A stretch of 64,000 nt of DNA from Rhyacophila brunnea (lineage: Eukaryota > Arthropoda > Insecta > Trichoptera > Rhyacophilidae). Location: assembly GCA_022495005.1 (NCBI GenBank), contig JAGYXB010000364.1, forward strand, positions 124,001-188,000, written 5' to 3'. Of the stretch, positions 1-10,033 are shown piece by piece. Each line of letters opens with the position of its first letter. The stretch's first letter is position 1. A program made the position numbers and the translations under genes. Under the pieces are notes generated by a model. It did no database searches and had not been told where the DNA came from. It saw nothing but the letters and a program-made list of their open reading frames with translations.

Positions 1-1
1 A

Positions 2-445
2 ACAGTTATTCGACCAGTAGCTACCTATTGCTGTGAGACATGGTGCCTCATTCAAAGGGAAGAACATAAACTGGCCATATTCGAAAGAAAGATCCTCAGG
101 AGAATTTTCGGGCCCACATTGGAAAATGGAAGTTACGGGATAAAAATGAACCACGAGTTAGAAGAGTTAATAAAACATAAAACTGTGGTGAAATTTTGTC
201 GATCCCAAATACTAAGGTGGGCTGGACACGTTGAGAGAATGCCTGAGCATAGGACGCCAAAAATCATGACCATGTGGATTCCACAGTGGAAACGGTCTAG
301 GGGCAGACCAAAGAAGAGGTGGGATGACTGTATCGAAGAGGACTGGAGAAAGATGAGGAGGACTGGAGACTGGAGAGGAGCAGCCAGGGAAAGGAGCGTG
401 TGGAGGACAATTGTAGAGGAGGCCAAATCCCGCCCCGGGATGTAG
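2..445 (+). pseudogene. Non-LTR retrotransposon, C-terminal end of ORF2 (partial)
   Basis: An open frame runs from the window edge to a stop at about 443-445 and reads as the C-terminal tail of a LINE reverse-transcriptase polyprotein. The diagnostic pieces, in order, are a YCCETW-type motif near 35-55, a 'LRWAGHVERMPEHRTPK' block (about 211-261) and a 'SRGRPKKRWDDCIEEDW' block (about 295-345), followed by a tail ending in SRPGM. This order (WxGHVxRM then GRPxxRWxDDI) is typical of the region after the reverse transcriptase domain in RTE-like and related non-LTR elements. An AAGAAGAAGAG purine repeat follows the stop, as expected for the simple-repeat 3' end of such an element. The 5' part lies outside the window, so element length and activity cannot be judged. 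The short minus-strand frame over the same bases is a shadow. Confidence 0.8.
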
Positions 446-919
446 TGCCGAGAAAAAAGAAGAAGAGAAGATATTATATTCTTTAATCGTTTTTATATAG
501 GATTCCTTACTTCTCTACAATTTTTCGTCGAGCAATTACAAATTATTTGCAATGACACAAAAAAACCTTTTAATACGTACCTAACATTTTCATTCTATTC
601 TGTTCATATCTTCAAATGTGTGTCAATATAATAATAAATAATGTTATTATTATCAAAACATTGAATTAATATTACAAAATAAAATCTTACCAATATGACG
701 TATTTCTTGATGATTATAATTCAGTAATTGCAGGGTAAAAGTTCTCAAGTTGCATTTTTGCGGAATTAAGATGTAAATGACAATGTGTATAAAAATGTGC
801 TCTTTTTTGTGAATCATAACTGAATTCGTCACATATAAGCAAAATAAATAGATTTTTTATTTTTTAGAAATAGTTTAAATTGAGAAAATTATTTTTAACT
901 CTAACTAAAACTACCAAAG
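446..919. other. AT-rich intergenic DNA, nothing recognised
   Basis: No coding frame, RNA gene or repeat boundary could be recognised between the LINE 3' end and the SINE that starts at 920. Confidence 0.5.
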
Positions 920-1155
920 CACCCACGATGGCCGCGCGGCTTAAGCGTCGGATTATAGCATCATGGGTTCACATCCTTGGTTTGGCTAGGACACATATTG
1001 TTTTTCAATTTGTGAATGAGTCAGAGTATGGACCCAATAGGTTGAGGAAGTGGCTGACATCTACTTCTCGTAAAAAAAAAAACCTGTAATACATACCTCC
1101 ACTCTGTGGAAGCCCAATATATGATCTTATTATGATCAGAAATGGTCGGAAAAAA
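920..1155 (+). mobile_element. tRNA-derived SINE, family S1, copy 1
   Basis: The copy begins CACCCACGATGGCC, runs through an A-box-like segment (GGCCGCGCGGCTTAAGCG) and a B-box-like GGTTCACATCC (966-976), then the family body with GACCCAATAGGTTGAG and a block near ATGATCAGAAATGGTCGG before an A-rich end. The same module occurs about nine times in this window in both orientations. The internal RNA polymerase III boxes mark it as a tRNA-headed SINE. The B box is slightly degenerate. The 69-codon frame over it is fortuitous. Confidence 0.75.
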
Positions 1156-1920
1156 TACTTATTCAAAACATTGAATATAACACAATTTCATAAACTTAAT
1201 TATACATAAATAATGTAAAATAAATAAAATCAAAACCAATTATCTCAGCTGCAACCAAACTGACTTAAGCACTTTTACTCCGAAACCACAGAATTTTTGG
1301 AAGCAATATTGTACAGATTAGTGCAATATTGTACCATCTGACCAATGCAACTCAAGATAATCAATCTGTCAAACTTGATAAACCTTTAAATTTGAACACA
1401 GGTTGGTAGCCAATCAGCTACTCTCTTATTACCACGTGACGTGGGCGCATGCTCCATTCAATAATCATACACAACATCGTTTGATCTGATACACCGGGTC
1501 CATATCATCGTATAATAACAATGTTTACATTTTGATATCTTTTGTAATAAATGCTTTGTGAAAGACCGCCGCTTCTACTCAGTGGATAGATGCAGGGGAT
1601 GCTACACGTAATATACTTTGTTGGTACCCCTTTTCTAATCTATGTACGACAGGGGTCGTAAAATATGGCGGGTGGGCCGGATGAGCCACAGTTAAACTTG
1701 AACAACTTTGTAGTATTCGTTTAGGCAATGCTAAAATATAGAAGACGGATAGCTTTAAGTACGTGTGTTACGTTTTACTAAGCAATAAAAAAAATGTATA
1801 TTAATTGTATTAAGAGGTTTTATTAAATATCGTTCCATAATAATATCAAATTATATTTCTATTATAATTTTAGTGTTCATTGAATGAATAAAAATTTTAT
1901 AAAATTTTTTAAAAGATATT
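1156..1920. other. Intergenic DNA between two S1 SINEs
   Basis: AT-rich with a slightly GC-richer patch near 1400-1700. No gene, RNA or repeat was recognised. Confidence 0.45.
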
Positions 1921-2175
1921 TTTTTTTCGACCATGTCCGATCCCAATATCTAGGATCATAATATGATATTATGGGCCTCCACAGGGTAGAGGTTTGTATT
2001 AACAGATTTTGTTTTTTACGAGAAATGGATGTCAGCCACTTGCTCAACCTATTAGGTCCATACCCTGACTCACACACAAATTGAAAAACAATATGTGTAC
2101 TTTCCAGACCCAGGATTTGAACCTGAGACCCACGGCGTGATAGTCCAACGCTTAAGCCGCGCGGCCACCGTGGGT
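1921..2175 (-). mobile_element. tRNA-derived SINE, family S1, copy 2
   Basis: Reverse-oriented S1 copy. Read on the minus strand it starts ACCCACGGTGGCCGCGCGGC, has a B box GGTTCAAATCC (about 2110-2120), the shared body with GGACCTAATAGGTTGAGC, and an end near GGATCGGACATGGTCGAAAA. It carries a small internal duplication around GATCATAATATGATATTATG compared with copies 4 and 6. The 104-codon minus frame that overlaps it is not a gene. Confidence 0.8.
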
Positions 2176-2494
2176 AAAGATATAAGGTCAAATTAATGTA
2201 AGATCGTAAAGTATCGGATTTTTTTCAAAATTACGAGTCAATTACAAACCCCAATATAAAGTTTTACCGAAATATTTTACTTAAATCAATATGGCGTTTT
2301 TTCTGTAATTTGAGAATTTAATAAGACGTATGCAATTGGCATAATTAAACTTCAGTTCTTAAATCTCATTTTTTTGGCTATTGAAATTCTTTTTTTCAGT
2401 TGATCAAAAAATTAATAATTCATTTATAAAATATTCAACAAATAATTCATAAGAATTACTTCTTTTAAAAACTTGTAGAAATCGTAGCGTCGGC

Positions 2495-2880
2495 GGTAAC
2501 ATGTAAGTTTTACGTATGCAGTTCATCGTGGGACACTTATTCATGCGCCGTAGTACGAGAAACATGAGTTCGTATAACATTTTATCAAATGACTAATTCT
2601 TCGTTGAATATTTCACCGTGTAATACATTTGTACGTATCTTACAAAATGCGGCGATAGTTTGCGAATAGTACAGTTCCAATTAGATGAACCCTAACCTAA
2701 CCTAACCTAACCTTGTAAAAACATCTCATAAAATTTGCCATATGTTGTAGCATACGTACAAATATACTCCACGGTGAAATGTTCAACGAAGAACTCGTCA
2801 TTTGATTAAATGTTTCACGTACTGCGGCGCACGAATAAGTGTCCTGCGGTGAACTGTTTACGTACAAATTTCCGGATACG
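2495..2880. mobile_element. Foldback MITE with 9-bp target duplication, family F9, copy 1
   Basis: The arms are long imperfect inverted repeats of about 110 bp: about 2510-2620 pairs with about 2770-2880 (for example GTGGGACACTTATTC against GAATAAGTGTCCTGC). The element is flanked by a perfect 9-bp duplication AGCGTCGGC at 2486-2494 and 2881-2889. Ends read GGTAACATGTAAG and TTTCCGGATACG. The loop holds 4.5 units of CCTAA (2690-2713). Nine-base duplications with long terminal repeats are characteristic of Mutator-like elements; assignment to that superfamily is an inference because no transposase is present. Confidence 0.75.
2690..2713 (-). repeat. Interstitial (TTAGG)n-like tract
   Basis: Four and a half uninterrupted CCTAA units (TTAGG on the minus strand) lie in the loop of the F9 foldback. 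TTAGG is the common insect telomere unit. The position inside a mobile element makes this an interstitial copy rather than a chromosome end. Confidence 0.85.
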
Positions 2881-2889
2881 AGCGTCGGC

Positions 2890-3737
2890 TAGGAATCAAT
2901 GAAAGAACCTATTATTGGTAGCTTCATTCAAATCACAAAAACCGTTAGCAAAAATTAACGCAATTTGAAAAACGCTTCATTTGTATATACTAATAGATAA
3001 TTTCGTCATAATTAGGTAAGGTGCAAGTAACTCAATTGGTAAAGTAAATTGGCCAAAATCTTATGGTTGCCAATCACGCCCGGCGTCATAGTTTTTCTAT
3101 TAGGTATGTTTCTGGGGTATTTTCAAATTATGTAGGTATGTTGAATAAATTCCAATCTGCTTAACTGAACTTCCGTTAAATAAGTAATAACTACAACTAA
3201 AGTCGTAATAATTACTGTTTTACCTGGTTCTTTTAATAAACTGAATTTAAACAGAATGTGGTATATTTTTAGATGTAGGTGTGTGGATGTTGATGATGAG
3301 AATTTTATTTTCGGTTTGGGTACAGTTTAAATAGATACATATAGGCTATATTACACGATATAAGACAGTCCGAGGCAGGGTGATAGTTACATGTTTGAGA
3401 TACAATGAGAAGTAAGATTTTTTAGCCTTCAACGTGACGATACGGAGTGAGATTAATTCCATCATGAATCCTTTTTAATTGAACACATCACGGTGAAAAT
3501 ACTTAAACTGAGTATCTCAAGCCTCGGTGAGAAAATACATTTGTAATATAATAAATATTTCTGAGGTGAAAACAAGCTTACTAAATAATAATTCGATTGA
3601 TTAAAAAATGTATGCAAAGAAAATTCACGTAGGTTCACAATATTTAAGTACTTAAATAATATTTAATTGAGAATGACTCCTATATTATCATGGATTCTGC
3701 TGGCACTGCTTGGTTCTCTATCGATCGCCACATATTT
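2890..3737. other. Intergenic DNA, nothing recognised
   Basis: AT-rich sequence without a supported coding frame. A weak tRNA A-box resemblance near 3025-3045 has no matching B box and is not called. Confidence 0.45.
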
Positions 3738-3979
3738 GAGTGGTTCACAATCATAGTGAACCCAGTTCATTCTTTTTTTTTTGGTTAAGCTAGGTTCAAA
3801 CATAATATTTGAGTATTTCTAAATCTGTAAGGGTGTGATTGCAATTCTGAAGTGTTATTTAGAGTACATTTAAGTTATTGTGTAAGGGAAATCTAAGAAA
3901 TACTCAAAAATTATGTTTGAACCTAGCTTACTCAAAAATAACCAGAATAGACTTGGTTCACTATGCTTGCGAATCACTC
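3738..3979. mobile_element. Foldback MITE-like element with ~75-bp arms
   Basis: The left arm (3738-3820) and right arm (about 3895-3979) are inverted copies. GTTCAAACATAATATTTGAG on the left pairs with CTCAAAAATTATGTTTGAAC on the right, and the outer GAGTGGTTCACAATCATAGT pairs with CTATGCTTGCGAATCACTC. The structure can form a long hairpin. No coding capacity, and no clear target duplication was found. Confidence 0.6.
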
Positions 3980-4183
3980 ATTTAATATAACATATTATTT
4001 ATATTTTTCTTTCACCATAGTTTTTATTCAATCTGGATTTACGGTAAATATGCTTCTTATAAATACCAGATGTGTGTATGGTAAATTAAACAAAAATGAA
4101 TACCCCAAGATATTCTAATATTTATGAACCGAACCAAACAAATAAAAATATGTATATGTTACGCCGAATGTGCGAAATTGACT

Positions 4184-4281
4184 TCTTCTTCTTCCACGGC
4201 GCTACATCTCGGGGTGGGATTTGGCCTCCTCCACAACCGCTCTCCACTCACTCCGGTCTCTCGCCACACTTCTCCAGTTAA
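4184..4281 (-). mobile_element. Very short 5'-truncated LINE insertion with 13-bp target duplication
   Basis: On the minus strand the fragment encodes the last residues of the same LINE family seen at 2-445 (...VEEAKS-P-EM-stop) and ends in a GAAGAAGAAG tail. It is bounded by TGCGAAATTGACT at 4171-4183 and 4282-4294, a perfect 13-bp duplication. Removing the insert and one duplicate restores the continuous left arm of the surrounding foldback element. Confidence 0.75.
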
Positions 4282-4840
4282 TGCGAAATTGACTATTACA
4301 TGAAATGGGCTAAGTTTTTCCTAAATCATGAAAAATGCAAGCCCGTTGCCTTATTCATGAATTAGACAAAATATCTGGCGAGTGCGTGAATTCAGCAGTA
4401 ATTTTTCTGCCAAGTTCATGCATTGGACAAATTAGATAGTAGCGCTACGGTGGTATTTTTTGCAACTAAATTAAATGTGTCAAATGCTCATGCATTGGAC
4501 AAAATGTACGTATATTATCCAAGGTCAAAATAGATGGTCGTGCTCCGGTGGTGTTTTTTGCAACTAATCAAACTAACCAAATGTGTCAAATGTCATTGAT
4601 TATAATATAAAAATATACCAATCAATAACTACAATAACGTTCATATCCATTTACTATGCGCAAAAAAAACTAGAACTATAATATGATAACGGAAGAATTT
4701 TATTAAAAGGTATTTTCGCGATTTGATTCGTGCTTGGGTATCAATCGTGCAATGGTCGATTGTATGTTTGTGGTAGTTTGTTGATACTTGTTAGCTAACC
4801 TCAAAATGGGCATTCAGTTGAATAATTCAGAATTACAAAA

Positions 4841-4855
4841 CCTAACCTAACCTAA
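4841..4855 (-). repeat. Short (TTAGG)n-like tract
   Basis: Three units of CCTAA lie inside the foldback element at 4156-5087 and are followed by an AAT-repeat. Confidence 0.7.
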
Positions 4856-5548
4856 TAATAATAATATTTTATTATGTCCAATTATAACTAATAAAACCAA
4901 CCGTATTAAATTTACTTTTTCTACTGTCATGTTGATAGTTTAAGAATTCCATACCCTGGCGAATTCACGTACTTGGCAGAAAAATTACCTAATTCATGAA
5001 TAAGGCAACAGGCTTGACTATTACATGCATTAGCCAAAATTTAGCCGATTTCATGTAATAGTCAATTTCGCACATTCGGCGTAACATACACAAGAATGTG
5101 GTAATAATCACTGAGTTAGTTACATAATAATGTTAATAATATAATATTTAAATAAAAATTTTCATTATTTTCAATAATTCAGAGTTTCAAGTCGGATGGT
5201 TGAATTAATTTCTTGGAAGTTTCAAGGATATTCCTTCTATTGTCTGGTTATTGGATTATACCCGCTGAAAATTTAATTATACCGTTTCTCTTGTGCTGAT
5301 AATAATACTAGTTTCAAGATAATGTGATAGTCAGTAGCCGGCTAAAGGACGTCACAACCCAGGATACTGACTGGTGTCGAAGCCATATACGGTAAAAAAT
5401 TTAATAAATTCTTAAATTCTAACTACCAACGTAACTTAAAATGTATGTGTAATGTATGAGTGGTTATGTTATAGACTCCTTTGATATTAGTTGCAGGGAT
5501 TTTGTTATGCTTTGGATGGTAGTATATTATAATTATACCGAATATTAT

Positions 5549-6226
5549 AACGAAATGTTTCAAAGACAAAAGTGATGAGGAACTGCTTTTCGGACCATGC
5601 GATTATATGTATTGATGGCACCCAACTCGAGCAAGTCAGCAGCTACGTCAATCTCGGACAGCAGGTGTCCATAGACGGAAGCATGCACGATGAAATTGCT
5701 CGCAGAACAAAGCTGGGATGGAGTGCTTTCGTACGTCTGAATAGTATCTTCGAGAATGATTATGTCTTAAGCGTAGGGTGTCCAACCAACGTGTGCTGTC
5801 CGTGCTCACGTATGGCTGCGATTCGTGGACCCTCAACACGAGAGATATCCAAAGGCTAAGCATCGCACAGCGAGGCATGGAGAGGTGTATGTTGGGCATC
5901 ACGTGAAAGGACCGTAAGAGAAACGAATGGGTTAGGAAGCAGACAGGAGTACGCGATGTAATATACGTTGCCAAACAGCTGAAATGGAGATGGGCGGGGC
6001 ACATAGCTCGCCGAAAAGACGGCCGCTGGACAAATGCCGTCATCCAATGGTACCCAAGGGGCACGAAACGGCCACAGGGCCGCCTTAAAAGCCGCTGGAT
6101 TGACGAACTGATAAAGTTCGGCGGAAATACGTGGCAGCGAACGACACAGGACCGAGAGAGTTGGAAGAAGCTTGGGGAGGCCTTCGTTCAGCAGTGGATT
6201 GACCTCGGCTGATGATTATGATGATG
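5549..6226 (+). pseudogene. 5'-truncated non-LTR retrotransposon, family L2, copy 1
   Basis: The insert is bounded by the 14-bp duplication ATACCGAATATTAT (5535-5548 and 6227-6240). Its coding remnant reads, across at least one frameshift, SSYVNLGQQVSIDG and DEIARRTKLGWSAF (from 5572), then MLGI...RKDRKRNEWV, LKWRWAGHIARRKDG and GTKRPQGRLKSRWIDELIKF, ending WIDLG-stop near 6212. This is the post-reverse-transcriptase tail of a LINE. The 3' end is a GAT-rich simple repeat (GATGATTATGATGATGAT), a typical RTE-like terminus. The frame is broken around 5765-5880, so the copy is dead. The minus-strand frames here are shadows. Confidence 0.85.
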
Positions 6227-6488
6227 ATACCGAATATTATGTAAGAGATATGAGTATTTTTAAGATTTCGGTACAATTGAATGATTAAAGCATCTGATAC
6301 CAAAAATTTGTCCACAATTTAATGTTAGTAAAAAATTATATTTTTTATTGCGTCATGCGTACTTAACTGGTTGGTTTCGTTTTTCTATCGTACTTTATAT
6401 TAAAACTAGAACAATATGTTTATTTCTATTAACTGATTACCTGTTTATGTAATAAATCAATGAAAAATAAAATTGTACGTGTTAACAT

Positions 6489-7276
6489 TAGGGATTCCAA
6501 TTCCGGGATCCCGGGATCCCGAGTTAGTTTCGATACCTATGAATCCCGGGATTGATTATTTTTTCAATTTTTATGGAAAATAAAATAAAATCTAAAATAT
6601 AACAGAAAAAATACTTTTAATAACAAATAACTACATTAGAAATAAACTGAGTTTGAATGAAGTTTGATTTATACCTATGTGTAAGTTGCCGATTAATTTT
6701 ATTTTTTCACATAAATTAATAAAAATGAGAAAGATTTTTATTAATTAGATTTTAATTTTAATTGTGATTATGATTTAATTATGAAAGCTATTTAACAAAG
6801 TAATTCCACCATGATCTCATACGTTTTACGGCAGTTTCATATTTGGCTGATTAATTAGATTTATGAAGCGGAAAGGCCCTAAGTACACCATGATTTGCTA
6901 AGTGATAAGATAAGATGTGATAAAGTACACTATTTTAAATCTCGCTAACCCATTCATTAAGTCTTTACTATCAAAAACAGCAATTTTATATATTAAATTC
7001 ACATTATTATTAATATTACGAGTACAATATTATTTACTCTATTAAACTTAATAATATGTATTTACAAGATTGAACGTATACAATATAAACAATAAATGTT
7101 TGAAATATTATAAATCATACTACATTTATGTTTGACCAATTTTATCAATGTTATTTGTAAATATAAAAATTTTATGTTAACAATGGAACAAAATGCCAAT
7201 CCCGGGATCCCGGGATTGTTAAATTGTAATCCCAAAATCCCGGGATCAGAATTTTGGCTCGAGATTGGATTCCCTG
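6489..7276. mobile_element. hAT-like MITE with CCCGGGATCCCGGGA subterminal palindromes
   Basis: The ends are short inverted repeats, TAGGGATTCCAAT on the left and ATTGGATTCCCTG on the right (CAGGGAATCCAAT when inverted). The subterminal regions repeat the palindrome CCCGGGATCCCGGGA near 6505-6555 and 7198-7246. Flanking bases GTTAACAT (6481-6488) and GTCAACAT (7277-7284) form an 8-bp duplication with one mismatch. CAGGG-type ends, 8-bp duplications and GC-rich subterminal repeats fit the hAT superfamily. The interior is AT-rich and non-coding. Confidence 0.65.
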
Positions 7277-7404
7277 GTCAACATGTATTTATATCAATTT
7301 AAATAATCAGTTTCTGCAAATCGCTAGGTTTTTGAACATTTTTTTTACTGTAATTTTAGGACATTTTTGAAGATTTCACAACGAAGAAGTTTCACAGTCA
7401 AGTT

Positions 7405-7800
7405 ATTTATTTTTACATAATATTATAATGAACATGACAAATTATAAATTCAAAGCATTCATGACATGCCATTAAAATAAGTGTTAACAATATTGAAATA
7501 AAATAAAAATACAGGGTAATAGTAATAAAAATAAAAGTATATGGAAGCATACCAAGTGAACTAGGTAGATAGACTCTAGGTATCTTAAAAACTTACAAAC
7601 AACTTTCACCTAAACTCACCCTCACGTAAGTGAAATATATGAATATCCGAAGCGATTTGATTAAACATAGTTATTTTCTTCCCAATTGGCGTCACGAATG
7701 TTAGGTTAGTTCTGCACCTTAGGAGAACAAACAACGGATGGTCCCGATTTCTCAAATAATTATCAGAAACACACAATTCAGCAGAATATAGCATTTAAAT
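7405..7800 (-). pseudogene. Non-LTR retrotransposon 3' end, family L3, copy 1
   Basis: The minus strand encodes the C-terminus of a LINE ORF2, with ELCVSDNYLRNRDHPLFVL then TPIGKKITMFNQIASDIHIF and a stop near 7600. A 3' untranslated segment follows that resembles the other copies (AAATTATAAATTCAAAG-CATTCATGACAT). The same protein segment is recognisable at 17355 (+) and 39890 (-). This is a truncated fragment and not a host gene. Confidence 0.7.
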
Positions 7801-8099
7801 CGAATATGGACGTATTTTTGTTAGATTTTTAGATGTGACATCGGTTGTATGACTAATTTAGGTCCCCTTTTAAATCTTCCGACGAATCGATAACGTTATA
7901 TGCGTCAACAAATATCGCCGATGATGACAGTATTTTAAAATGGCACTGTTGATTTGACAACATAATAATTATATAACTATTCAATATTTTGTATTTTTTT
8001 CAATGATTCTATTAATAGTATAAATTTAAATATATCGAAATAGATATTAACTGAAATAATATTATATATTTAAGAAACTGCATATCGTGACTAGACAAC

Positions 8100-8670
8100 A
8101 CAGAACATAATAAAGTTAATACTAATTTTTAACACAAGATATAAACACCATTTTTAAACCACAATTTCATAATTAGTTAATATAAATAATGTATATAGTA
8201 CAATTATTTTCCAAGAGGGGAAAATATAGAACAGTATAATCTTGTTTTTTCTTAAGCCCCTGAAACATCACTTAATACTATTTGTAACACAAGATAGTTG
8301 TAAACACAATTTTTAACTTATCCGGAAATTTGTACGTAAACAGTTCACAGCAGAATACTTATACGTGCGCCTTAGTACGTGAAACATGAGTTTGTATAAC
8401 ATTTTATAAAATGACGAGTTCTTCGTTGAATATTTCACGTACTGCGGCGCATGTGTCCCACGATGAACTGCATACGTACAACTTACATGTAACCAATTTT
8501 TAAAGCAGAATTTTATAATTAGTTTACTATTATTCTGTGACTATTATAAAATATGACTACAATGCATAAAAAATATAAATAAAGTATGGTACAATTATCT
8601 TCCAAGAGGGTAAAAATATAACAGTATAATCTTGTTTTTTCTTAACCCCTGAAACGTCACTTCCTATTAT
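8100..8670. repeat. Tandem duplication of a ~390-bp unit, second unit interrupted
   Basis: A block reading TTTAACACAAGAT...CATAATTAGTT...ACAATTAT-TTCCAAGAGG...CAGTATAATCTTGTTTTTTC...CCTGAAAC occurs twice in direct orientation (about 8125-8280 and about 8285-8665). The second unit is split by the foldback element at 8317-8494. The order implies duplication followed by insertion. Confidence 0.6.
8317..8494. mobile_element. Foldback MITE, family F9, copy 2 (short form)
   Basis: This is an internally deleted relative of 2495-2880. It shares the ends (TTATCCGGAAATTTGTACGT and CTTACATGTAACC) and the internal ACGTGAAACATGAGT and TTCTTCGTTGAATATTTCA blocks. It is flanked by the perfect 9-bp duplication AATTTTTAA (8308-8316 and 8495-8503). 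The TTAGG tract and loop are missing. Confidence 0.75.
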
Positions 8671-8974
8671 CATATCAGTATCATTTTCCGCTACGGACGA
8701 ACATATTATTTTATTTTCTTTGTGTACGCCATCTAATACATAGTGTAACCAGTGGCAACGGGTTATAATAGATATCTATTCCACCGACTGCTGAGGTAAT
8801 TTTTACTCGGCATATCTTTTCAGAAAGATAAATAACGGGAGTGTTTGTAAACAATCATATTACCTATTTTAATAATACCTTTAACATATATGTTATAAGG
8901 ATGATGTTACAATGTTATAAATTAAATAGTAGAGAAAATAAAACAAAGATGAAAAACATAATCATTTTTTATTT

Positions 8975-9460
8975 ACCACGTTTTTCTTAGCTCGTGTTCT
9001 TGTTTGTCCGATGGTTGTTTGTCCAGTACAAATCTTGCAATCGATTTTTAACTAACTTCCCGACTAGCTAGACATTTGAAACCTTTAGAATATATCAGAA
9101 CACGATGCCAATGCATTCTTTTTAATACTTTTAGCCACCTTTAAGTAGAATTGAATTCATTTTCAGTTAATTCTGTTTTGTATGAAAAGTTATTTCGGAA
9201 GAAATCCGTAATCCAATCCACTATTATTGGTTGCTAAATGGGTAGTCCTAGCAACTAAATTATTAATATATACGTGCGTTACTATGGAAATCAAAATGAC
9301 ATTTCAGTATTCTATATGTGTTTATTGCAAAATAGCAAAACAATGATTTGCTGACAATTGCCTTATTTGTCAATTGTTGAATTGTCAAGTTTATAATATG
9401 ATTCAACAGAAAATTTAAAAACGTGGTATATAAGAAGTTCTTTTTATCTTGTAATTATTT
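8975..9460 (+). repeat. Dispersed repeat R3, copy 1
   Basis: The copy starts near ACCACGTTTTTCTTAGCTCG and includes TTGTTTGTCC-GATGGTTGT, AACTAACTTCCCGACTAGCT, CTATTATTGGTTGCTA, CCTAGCAACTAAATTATTAA, AATGACATTTCAGTATTCTA and an end near AGTTCTTTTTATCTTGTAA. The same block recurs at 19141, 51548 and (inverted) 60342. It has no coding content. A small GTTGCTAGG...CCTAGCAAC hairpin is conserved in its middle in other copies. Confidence 0.7.
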
Positions 9461-9585
9461 AAATTTATTACGTAAATCCGAAATATATTAGTAGAGTAAA
9501 TAAGCACAAGTATTCCACGTATATAATAATATCGTTGTGTTTGTATGATAGTGATTATTAATTTTTTTATTTGGTATTTTATATT

Positions 9586-10033
9586 GAGTCTAGGACGATT
9601 TGGCACTAAGACAACTGGGCGCCACGCAATCTAATGAAATTCTAAAATAAATTGACGTTTGTGAATTATAGATACTTCAAAAATATATATTTATTATTAT
9701 AATTTATATTTAAATTATTATAGTATTACTTAATACTATTTGGTGAGAATTTAAATATGCACATGTACATAATGATTCCATTGTGCATTATACTTAAACA
9801 TATTCATACATTATAAGTTCCAACGAGAAGAGAGTTTTTTTTAATTTTTATATGTAAAGCATCAGGCATAATAATTCGCAATCCTCAACAAAAATCATTA
9901 TGTTAAGAATGAATTAAAACTACTAAATAGTATATAGAAACTAAATAAAATTCCTCGTCTTCTTTCTGTATAAAATCGTAACGAACGTTTATTTCATTCG
10001 ACACTGTGGTGCCCAATTGTCCTGCGCCTAGAT
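9586..10033. mobile_element. 8-bp-duplication MITE family M8, diverged copy 1
   Basis: The start GAGTCTAGGACGATTTGGCA...GACAACTGGGCGCCACGC and the inverted motif GTGGTGCCCAATTGTCC near 10005-10025 match the ends of the M8 copies at 41783 and 48567. Interior blocks such as GTTCCAACGA-AAGAGAGTTTTTT and ATTATGTTAAGA are shared. The right end is diverged and no target duplication was found for this copy. Confidence 0.55.

Larger units (their letters stand above)
4156..5087. mobile_element. Foldback MITE with TTACGCCGAATGTGCG ends, interrupted by a LINE fragment
   Basis: The ends are inverted: ATGTTACGCCGAATGTGCG on the left and CGCACATTCGGCGTAACAT on the right, continuing inward with GAAATTGAC...TATTACATGAAAT pairing with ATTTCATGTAATAGTCAATT. 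The subterminal blocks (TTGCCTTATTCATGAATTA and its inverse near 4990-5010) extend the pairing. The interior has loosely tandem blocks containing TTCATGCATTGGACAAA and GCTCCGGTGGTGTTTTTTGC. Bases 4184-4281 are a later LINE insertion. A short CCTAA tract lies at 4841-4855. No flanking duplication is obvious. Confidence 0.65.

Noticed and set aside
2690..2713. Chromosome end or telomere
   Set aside because: The tract has only 4.5 units, lies in a foldback element with a 9-bp duplication, and unique DNA continues on both sides.
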